Below, piece by piece: positions 6,936 through 11,517 of a stretch of DNA of 11,517 nt. Each line of letters starts with the position of its first letter. Positions within the stretch are counted from its first letter, which is position 1. A program made the translations under genes and the position numbers. The notes under the pieces were generated by a model. That model did no database searches. It saw only the letters and a program-made list of their open reading frames with translations, and was not told the DNA's origin. This DNA is from JBBRYB01 sp038238115 (GTDB lineage Bacteria > Actinomycetota > Actinomycetes > Propionibacteriales > Nocardioidaceae), in the NCBI GenBank assembly GCA_038238115.1, contig JBBRYB010000080.1:1-11517 (forward strand). The letters are read 5' to 3'.

Positions 6936-7153
6936 GCCCGGCGCGTAGCCAGCCGAGCTTTTAACTCGCCCCAGGTCAGTCCGATCGATGAATCCGCTTG
7001 AAGCTCGGCGGCCCGCGACCGGATCACTGCCTTCTGGCCTTCGGTCACCCCGATCTCGGACTGATCCACGGTGCTCTCGATGTATTCGACCAACTCGAAG
7101 CGCTCATCGAGGCTCATAGCCTCGATGGCTGTCTGCAGAGCGGGATTCACCAT
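6932..7153 (-). CDS. Antitoxin of the addiction-module (Unstab_antitox) family
   Basis: An intact protein of 73 residues. MVNPALQTAIEAMSLDERFE followed by LVEYIESTVD is the standard N-terminal half, and EGQKAVIRSRAAELQADSSI then GLTWGELKARLATRR is the standard end of this short antitoxin family, which neutralises a ParE/RelE-type partner. The ATG at 7153-7151 gives the family's normal start; the frame stays open further upstream to 7306 without family resemblance and without a better start. It is first in the operon, with the toxin overlapping its stop by four bases. The upstream region is short and ends at the junction with the IS110 remnant near 7282, so part of the native promoter may have been replaced. 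Confidence 0.88.
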   Translation of the reverse strand: MVNPALQTAIEAMSLDERFELVEYIESTVDQSEIGVTEGQKAVIRSRAAELQADSSIGLTWGELKARLATRRA

Positions 7154-7281
7154 GACCAAAGAGTACGCCACCGGCGGCCCCAGCGGAGGCCACGGAGTCG
7201 GTCGCGTGGAAACGCCTGCTTGGTCGTCAGACCGCTCAGCCAGCACGTTCGGGTCGCACACAAGGCGTCTGACAGACACCA

Positions 7282-7680
7282 CTACTTGTTCACCTTGGTC
7301 AGCCATTCCCCGTCGACCCGAAGCCCCCGCAACGTCCTGGTGCGCACGACGACCATCGCTATCGAGTGCGCGTCGCGTGCGTCGGTCTTGCGGTTGTGGC
7401 CAGTGTCAAACAGCCGGACCCGGGAGGCGAGCTTCGCTGGGACATCGACGACCCGCTAGCCGGCCTCCAGCAGCCGCTGAGCCAGCGGCCGTCCGACCCC
7501 GCTGGCGGCCTCGACCGCCCACACCCGGCCCGGCCACGCCCTCACATATCTGCGCATCGCGGAGTAGCCGGCCTGTTCGGTGGTGAACCGACCCGAGCCG
7601 AGCAACCGCTCGTGGTGGTCGACGACCTCGATCGTCGCCGACAACTTGTGGGGATCGACCCCGATGACGACGTCCTCCAA
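7282..7680 (-). pseudogene. IS110-family transposase, N-terminal part only, with in-frame TAG
   Basis: Starting from a TTG at 7680 (EDVVIGVDPHKLSATIEVVD) the frame shows the RuvC-like DEDD domain of IS110 transposases: first Asp in IGVDPHK, Glu in RVWAVEAASGVGRPLAQRLL, then NRKTDARDAHSIAMV. A TAG at 7458-7456 interrupts after LLEAG where relatives have Glu (EAGERVVDVPAKLA); the same frame then continues VVDVPAKLASRVRLFDTGHN up to VDGE, where similarity ends and a TAG follows at 7284-7282. About 130 of the usual 400 or so residues remain, and the C-terminal serine-containing domain is missing. The element is therefore dead. In IS110 elements the region ahead of the transposase encodes the bridge RNA, so 7681 onward may keep part of it. 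Confidence 0.85.
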
Positions 7681-7875
7681 GTCCTGCTCCCGCCTGTGCT
7701 CGTATCAACCGGGACGGCGAGGTGGGCAGTGCTACCACGAGATACCCGTGTCCCAAGTTCCGCAAACCCAAACACCCAGGTATGGCGCGGTCAGCGCTGG
7801 GAGAACGAAACGGTTGCCCGTGGGGCACGGTTCTGCGCCAGATTGCACGAGCGGTGATACTCTCGCTACGTGGAG

Positions 7876-7893
7876 TAGTTATTTGGATAACTA
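7876..7893. promoter_or_regulatory. Palindromic operator-like site ahead of a small gene
   Basis: TAGTTAT and ATAACTA are perfect inverted arms around TTGG. The AT-rich palindrome stands out in this GC-rich DNA and lies just after a TGATACT extended -10-like element (about 7855-7861), where a repressor of MarR or similar type could block transcription toward 7958. No cognate regulator gene is seen nearby. Confidence 0.5.
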
Positions 7894-7957
7894 TCCGGGA
7901 TGTTTCCTTATATCGCGATTGATCCGTAGCAGGTCAGCTGATTCGGAGGAAATAGCG

Positions 7958-8080
7958 GTGGCATCAACACTGTGCTCGTGCATTCGTAGCACCGAGCTAA
8001 ACGTAATAGTGGCAGACCCCTCTTGTCGTGCCCAGCATCCCGCAGAGGCGAAGGCTGCGCAAGCGGCGTCGAGCCAGTGA
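7958..8080 (+). CDS. Small Cys/His-containing peptide of unknown function
   Basis: A 40-residue protein starting at GTG 7958 with a strong GGAGG ribosome site eight bases ahead (7945-7949). The sequence runs VASTLCSCIRSTELNVIVAD, then PSCRAQHPAEAKAAQAASSQ. The spacing CSC ... DPSC-x3-H suggests a small metal site; similar short Cys-Cys/Cys-His proteins are frequent in actinomycetes, but I cannot name this family. It sits downstream of a palindromic operator-like site and is followed by no gene on the same strand for some distance. The good ribosome site and the ordered Cys/His pattern favour a real gene; the short length and position next to IS debris argue for caution. Confidence 0.5.
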   Translation: MASTLCSCIRSTELNVIVADPSCRAQHPAEAKAAQAASSQ

Positions 8081-8379
8081 GGTGGGGCGCACCGCGGTGA
8101 CCTCTGAGTGGGATCCGACACCTCGGGGGTGATTGATGCTCTTGCCAAATGTCAACGTTGACGACTGCCACACGCTTCATACTTTCGCTTTGAGGCCTGG
8201 CTTTGTCGAGGTCTTCCGGGCCACCGCCCGCAGCTGGCGACCTGGCCTGACGCCTAACCGTGTCCGTACGCCCGCGATTCCCGGAGCCAGTCCGCGTGCA
8301 CGACATGCCGATCTGCGGACGCTGCCGGTCGTTCAAGGGGACAGGTATTGCCTCAGCGTGTGAGCCGGGAGTGGGTACT
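8081..8379. other. Gap without a supported gene; contains a 12-base palindrome
   Basis: About 300 bases between the small peptide gene and the ABM-like gene. Open frames on both strands lack family motifs. A perfect palindrome GTCAACGTTGAC (8151-8162), of the type bound by TetR-like repressors, is the only structured element seen; it includes a TTGACG (8159-8164) that could be a -35 box. Confidence 0.45.
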
Positions 8380-8667
8380 TCACGGCCGCGCGAAGGACCA
8401 GACTGGACGGACTACGATGTCCTGGCCAGTCAATCCTGACTCAGCGAGCAGGGGCCTGAGCACGTCGTCGATGTACCGTTGCCCCTCGGCCTCCGCGCGC
8501 CACACCTCGGCGATGACGAATCCGTCGCCCTCGGGGTAGACCGCGTGTGACATGAGACCCGCAGGCGGACCTCCGGCCTGCATCATGGACTGCCCTACCT
8601 TGGCGTCGAGTTCGTTGAACTGGTCCTGGGTCGCGGGAGCCACGGTGAGCTGGAGAAGAAGGGCCAT
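8380..8667 (-). CDS. ABM-like (antibiotic-biosynthesis-monooxygenase fold) small protein
   Basis: An intact protein of 95 residues starting at ATG 8667-8665. The order MALLLQLTVAPATQDQFNEL, then GGPPAGLMSHAVYPEGDGFV, VIAEVWRAEAEGQRYIDDVL and finally VVRPVWSFARP is that of a small dimeric alpha-beta barrel protein related to the ABM superfamily, widespread in actinomycetes as an uncharacterised stand-alone domain. Some ABM proteins are cofactor-free monooxygenases, but no catalytic residue can be assigned here. No clear ribosome site precedes the ATG; a CAAGAT box six bases ahead could make it leaderless. No neighbour on the same strand is close. Confidence 0.75.
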   Translation of the reverse strand: MALLLQLTVAPATQDQFNELDAKVGQSMMQAGGPPAGLMSHAVYPEGDGFVIAEVWRAEAEGQRYIDDVLRPLLAESGLTGQDIVVRPVWSFARP

Positions 8668-8814
8668 GGCACTATCTTGGCCCAGGACCCGCGCCCAGCG
8701 GAAGCGAACAGATCTGCTGCGACCCGGCCGCCGAAAGGGTGCGTCATTCCGATTGCCGCCGTGTTCGTTCCTCAGGTTGGCCCGGCCAGTCGGCTGCTAC
8801 ACCACGCACTGATC

Positions 8815-8840
8815 GGCCGCAGATAGCGTGCGCTGCGGCC
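8815..8840. repeat. Strong inverted repeat (hairpin)
   Basis: GGCCGCAG (8815-8822) and CTGCGGCC (8833-8840) are perfect inverted arms around a ten-base loop that itself contains AGCG-TG-CGCT. It lies in a roughly 300-base gene-free stretch (8668-8970) ahead of the recombinase fragment. It could be a terminator-like structure or part of a recombination site; there is no T-run. Confidence 0.6.
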
Positions 8841-8970
8841 AACCGGATCTGCCGTGTAGCGGGCGCTCAGTCGAGTCTGTGCACTCTGACCGCGAACGGC
8901 CACAGTTCCACCAACGGCAGTGGCTTCATTCGTCCTCTCATCAGCGGCTTGACGGACCAGGACTGTCCAC

Positions 8971-9204
8971 ATAATCGAACGCGACCTCATAAAGGAGAAG
9001 ACGACCGCCGGTCTCACGGCTGCACGCGCCCGTGGCGGGGTCGGTGGCCGCAAGCCCATACTGGCCCCGCAGAAAGCTGCCGTGGCCCGCCGGTTGTACG
9101 ACGACAGGGAGCACACCGTCGCCGAGATCGCCAAAGTACTCGGCGTGTCTCGTGCCACCATCTACCGTCACATCGGCCCCGCCGCCAGTACGCCAACCCC
9201 CTCG
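8971..9204 (+). pseudogene. Serine recombinase (resolvase) C-terminal fragment with HTH_7
   Basis: The frame starting at 8971 reads IIERDLIKEKTTAGLTAARA, then RGGVGGRKPILAPQKAAVAR and LYDDREHTVAEIAKVLGVSR-ATIYRHIGPA. This is the end of the long helix (ERDLI-E-T-AGL-AARARG), the linker and the DNA-binding helix-turn-helix of Tn3-type resolvases and invertases. The catalytic N-terminal domain with its active serine is missing: a TGA lies in frame about 25 bases before the match, and upstream there is nothing similar. After GPA the frame stays open to 9375 but looks unrelated. The piece is therefore a relic of a transposon or invertase gene, convergent with the HsdM fragment. Confidence 0.8.
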
Positions 9205-9266
9205 AAGGCTCGAAGATGCCGGCAGCCACGGTGCGCCGGAGTCTCAATCAAGGCTGTCCTGCGGAT

Positions 9267-9607
9267 TTACGGCTGGGCGGCGTTGGCCTCGAGTACGGAG
9301 GCAACCGCCTCGAACTCGACTAGCGCAGCGGTGAGGTCCTCGACGATCTCGCGGGCGATCACTTCGGGGCCGTGAGGTTGTCCATGTCCAGCGACTCGTC
9401 GCGTAGCCAGGTGATGTCGAGGTTGGCCTCGTCGCGGGCGATGACCTCGTCGTATGTGAACGACTTCCGACGCTCGGATTCGACCCGCGCATCCCGCGCC
9501 CTGCCCGGCCGGTAGGAGGCGACGAACCCGTCGAGGTGTTGACGGCGCAGCGGCTTCTGCTTGAGGGTGAAGTGCTGGTTGGTGCGCAGGTCGTAAACCC
9601 ACACTTA
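9267..9607 (-). pseudogene. Type I restriction-modification DNA methylase (HsdM) C-terminal fragment, frameshifted
   Basis: From 9604 downward the frame reads VWVYDLRTNQHFTLKQKPLR, then RVESERRKSFTYDEVIARDE and ANLDITWLRDESLDMDNLTA, characteristic of the C-terminus of N6-adenine class I methylases of type I systems. One frame over, APEVIAREIVEDLTAALVEF then EAVASVLEANAAQP runs to a natural TAA at 9269-9267. One C missing from the run opposite plus-strand GGGG 9366-9369 explains the shift. The upstream join at about 9605 also looks one G short (AAG-GTG-TGG expected). The catalytic NPPF/Y part and SAM-binding motifs are absent, and no hsdS or hsdR is present, so there is no working methylase. 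Confidence 0.8.
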
Positions 9608-9636
9608 CGCGAGTCCGGCGGGTGGCTGGCAAACAC

Positions 9637-9867
9637 GGGTGGTGTCCATCAGCTCGATGGATCGCCCCGGGTCTGATGGAGGCTCTGATGTAGCGCCGAT
9701 TCCAGCCCGCCTAGCTGAAACCCAGGCCGCGGAGTGGTTGATCGGTGCAGCCGGGGTGGCGGATCAGGGACGGTTGCCTGCTAAGGCGGCGAGCCTCAAG
9801 ATCGCCGGTGGCGCCCGCCGTTGTCAGGACGTTCGCCAGCTTGTCTGTGACAGACTTACGCTGACCC
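9637..9867. other. Gap without a supported gene
   Basis: About 230 bases between the HsdM fragment and the small broken gene. A minus-strand open frame with the segment MGQRKSVTDKLANVLTTAGA is present, but it has no recognisable family or ribosome site. Confidence 0.4.
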
Positions 9868-10132
9868 ATGCCCCTCGTTGACCCGCCGAAGGCCGTAGTC
9901 GCCCGGCGCGGAGGTCGTTGGCACGAAGGCAGATACGCGCGTGGCGCAGAGACGACGAAGGGTGGCTCGGATTCGTCTGCTACGCGGTTGCGCCGGGGCC
10001 GGGCATCCCCGCGACGTGCGTTGGCATGAGCTAGCCGAAGAGAGACTTCCATGTGACTGGACCTACGGACCCGTCCACAAAAGGCCGTGGTCCGACTGGA
10101 ACGCGCGCACCCCAGACTCTGTGACCGCCTGA
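9868..10132 (+). pseudogene. Small actinobacterial protein of unknown function, two frameshifts
   Basis: From ATG 9868, MPLVDPPKAVVARRGGRWHE-GRYAR is read in one frame; WRRDDEGWLGFVCYAVAPGP continues one frame back from 9942; RDVRWHELAEERLPCD continues another frame back from 10010 to a stop at 10132. Joined, this resembles small actinomycete proteins with the pattern G-R-W then W-RD-GW-GFV-Y-APG and a final RW-x-AERL; their function is not known to me. Each join needs one inserted base: a G at about 9941 and a C in the CCCC run at 10007-10010. The reconstructed protein would have about 88 residues. Each piece is short, so the reconstruction is an inference supported mainly by the alignment of tryptophan and arginine positions. 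Confidence 0.45.
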
Positions 10133-10315
10133 GCTCGGCACACGGAACGTGCCCTCAGCCGGGGCCGGTGCGAGGATCGTCGCGCGGGACGCGCGCAAGG
10201 GGATCGGTCACCGGCGCGATCCAGACCGGGATGAGTCGCCGAGTCGCTTTCCGGTCTTGGCAGAGTCGTCGGGCGATGCCGTGGAAATCGATCGCGCCGG
10301 GCACCGAGAGCGTCC
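10133..10315. other. Gap without a supported gene
   Basis: About 180 bases ahead of the VOC gene promoter. Open frames on both strands show no family features or ribosome sites. Confidence 0.4.
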
Positions 10316-10321
10316 TAGCAT
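10316..10321 (+). promoter_or_regulatory. Probable -10 box of a leaderless promoter for the VOC gene
   Basis: TAGCAT fits the TAnnnT consensus and ends six bases before the GTG at 10328, the same geometry as at the DinB-like gene. No ribosome site is present ahead of the GTG, so a leaderless mRNA is likely. No -35 box is evident. Confidence 0.5.
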
Positions 10322-10327
10322 GTTGAG

Positions 10328-11023
10328 GTGGCGTTGGGACTCCAAGCGGTGACCTTCGACGTGGCCGAGGCGTCGGCGGTTGCGGCGTTCTGGGCCGGGC
10401 TGCTCGATCGGGATGTCCTCGTAGAGTCCCAAGGCGCACTGGTGCGGGGTGACGAGATGCAGGTGGGGCTCAGGTTCGTGTCCTCCGACACTGAACAGAT
10501 CGGACCGCGACTACTGCACCTCCACCTGACCAGTAGCAGCCCGGTGGACCAGCAGCGGACCGCCGAGACGGTGCTGCACCTTGGAGGTAGGCATATCGAC
10601 GTGGGTCAGGAGCCTGATGACGACTTCATCGTGCTCGCCGACCCGGGTGGGAACGAGCTATGTGTGATCGAGCCGGGCAACACCTTTCTGGCCGGCACCG
10701 GTCATCTGGGCGAGGTCACCTGTAGCGGAACCAGGGATGTCGGCCTGTTCTGGCGCGACGCACTGAGTTGGCCGCTGGTGTGGGACGAGAACGAGGAGAC
10801 CGCGGTACAGTCGCCGCTCGGCGGCACGAAGGTCTCGTGGGGCGGCCCGCCAGTCGAGCCCCAGCACACACCGAACCGGCAGCGCTTCGACCTGGTCACT
10901 GATGACCTCAGCGGCGAGACTGACCGGCTCATCTCGCTCGGCGCCACCGGCCTTGGCGCCCTGGCTGACGGTATCGAGCTCACCGACGTGGACGGCAACA
11001 AGTTCGGCCTGCACACAGCCTGA
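10328..11023 (+). CDS. Two-domain VOC (glyoxalase/bleomycin-resistance-like) protein
   Basis: An intact protein of 231 residues made of two vicinal-oxygen-chelate repeats. Repeat 1 (about 1-118) runs LQAVTFDVAEASAVAAFWAG, then RLLHLHLTSS and FIVLADPGGNELCVIEP; repeat 2 (about 125-231) runs LGEVTCSGTRDVGLFWRDAL, then QRFDLVTDDLSGETDRLISL and IELTDVDGNKFGLHTA. The endings DPGGNELCV and DVDGNKFGL are the usual VOC closing strands. Family members bind metals and act as lyases, dioxygenases or drug-binding proteins; the substrate here is unknown and no complete metal triad can be assigned with confidence. The GTG start at 10328 fits a leaderless promoter and gives the usual short head. No close neighbour on the same strand until the reductase gene 251 bases on. 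Confidence 0.85.
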   Translation: MALGLQAVTFDVAEASAVAAFWAGLLDRDVLVESQGALVRGDEMQVGLRFVSSDTEQIGPRLLHLHLTSSSPVDQQRTAETVLHLGGRHIDVGQEPDDDFIVLADPGGNELCVIEPGNTFLAGTGHLGEVTCSGTRDVGLFWRDALSWPLVWDENEETAVQSPLGGTKVSWGGPPVEPQHTPNRQRFDLVTDDLSGETDRLISLGATGLGALADGIELTDVDGNKFGLHTA

Positions 11024-11056
11024 CGTCCCGGCAACGACTTCTGAAGTGACCTCTTG

Positions 11057-11078
11057 TCATCGGGGTCGTGACCGATGA
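11057..11078 (+). terminator. Hairpin after the VOC gene
   Basis: TCATCGG (11057-11063) and CCGATGA (11072-11078) form a seven-base perfect stem with an eight-base loop, 34 bases after the VOC stop. There is no T-run, so it is at best a weak or Rho-assisted terminator. Confidence 0.4.
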
Positions 11079-11156
11079 GGGAACCGCTACCGGAATAAGC
11101 TCGATCGTCTCGGGAAATCGCCGGGATCATCGCGGGGTGTCCCGAAGGGGTTCCTT

Positions 11157-11166
11157 TCCGTACGGA
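11157..11166. promoter_or_regulatory. Ten-base palindrome in the gap before the reductase gene
   Basis: TCCGTACGGA is a perfect palindrome about 110 bases ahead of the reductase start. It could be a regulator site; length and context give only weak support. The rest of 11024-11274 holds no gene I can support. Confidence 0.3.
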
Positions 11167-11274
11167 GCATCTGCTTGGCGTGGTGGTCAACTGGCCCTCG
11201 GTGTGGCCCAACCGATGATTTTACGAACCGAACTGGTCTGTACGCCAAATACCGACTCACGGGAGGCTGACGCC

Positions 11275-11517
11275 ATGCGCAAACTGACCTTCGGCATGAA
11301 CCTGAGCCTGGACGGCTACATCGCCGCGCCCGGCGACGACCTCGGCTGGAGCGTACCGAGCGACGAGCTGTTCCAATGGTGGTCCGACCGGGTGGGGGCG
11401 ACGGGCCTGGCGCTGTACGGGCGCAAACTGTGGGAGACGATGAGCTCCCACTGGCCGACCGCCGACCAGCAGCCTGGCGCCACACCGGCGCAGATCGAGT
11501 TCGCCCGCCGCTGGCGG
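11275..11517 (+). CDS. Dihydrofolate-reductase/RibD C-terminal family protein (cut by window edge)
   Basis: The ATG at 11275 is preceded by GGGAGG (11261-11266) eight bases away. The visible 81 residues begin MRKLTFGMNLSLDGYIAAPG, then DDLGWSVPSDELFQWWSDRV and LALYGRKLWETMSSHWP. The start K-L-T-F-xMNLSLDGYIAAPGD and the LYGRKLWETM helix are characteristic of the stand-alone RibD_C/DHFR-like proteins common in actinomycetes, which bind NADPH; substrates are mostly unknown. About half of the usual 180-200 residues are inside the window and no defect is seen. Confidence 0.9.
   Translation, partial: MRKLTFGMNLSLDGYIAAPGDDLGWSVPSDELFQWWSDRVGATGLALYGRKLWETMSSHWPTADQQPGATPAQIEFARRWR

Noticed and set aside
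8739..9323. Long plus-strand open frame spanning the recombinase fragment
   Set aside because: It is in a different frame from the clear ERDLI to HTH reading of the recombinase and has no motif.
11087..11215. Minus-strand segment with AKQMLRTERNPFGTPRDD that looked protein-like
   Set aside because: No start signal, no family I can name, and it lies in the leader region of the reductase gene.
1..11517. CRISPR arrays, tRNA and rRNA genes
   Set aside because: No regularly spaced repeats and no T-loop or rRNA signature sequences were seen on either strand by eye.

Overview
This is a high-GC window whose gene content and codon use point to an actinomycete of the Actinobacteria; the genus cannot be fixed from it. 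Supporting signs are the very high GC at third codon positions, GTG and TTG starts, probable leaderless promoters (a TAnnnT box six bases before the start codon), and families common in that phylum: DinB with a pentapeptide-like head, DUF1272, XRE-cupin regulators, a TrxR-like/methyltransferase fusion and an ABM-like protein. No rRNA, tRNA or CRISPR array was seen.

Left part (1-5849): the window opens on the start of an IS3-type transposase OrfA (minus strand). An intact winged-helix AlkZ/YcaQ-like gene and an isochorismatase-family hydrolase follow, both on the minus strand and probably co-transcribed. A DinB-like gene on the plus strand has an in-frame TGA in the middle. Next come a small DUF1272 zinc-ribbon gene and the largest intact gene, a fused FAD/CxxC thioredoxin-reductase-like oxidoreductase and SAM methyltransferase (minus). 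It is divergent from an XRE-cupin regulator (plus) that carries a one-base frameshift; a perfect palindrome and a TTGACA box lie between them.

Middle part (5850-9640): this is a graveyard of accessory genes. It holds a TetR regulator remnant without its DNA-binding head, a toxin-antitoxin pair (antitoxin intact, ParE-like toxin frameshifted), the N-terminal part of an IS110 transposase with an internal stop, a small Cys/His-containing peptide gene behind a palindromic operator-like site, an intact ABM-like gene, the C-terminal helix-turn-helix of a serine recombinase and the C-terminal part of a type I restriction methylase (HsdM). Right part (9640-11517): a small broken gene, an intact two-domain VOC (glyoxalase-like) protein and the start of a dihydrofolate-reductase/RibD-C family gene cut by the window edge.

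The main theme is that about 5 kb of intact genes is interleaved with seven broken loci, and most of the breaks are single-base changes in C or G runs. Either this is an island decaying after repeated mobile-element traffic, or part of the damage is sequencing error. The functional unit most worth study is the oxidoreductase-methyltransferase fusion with its divergent, apparently disabled XRE-cupin regulator.
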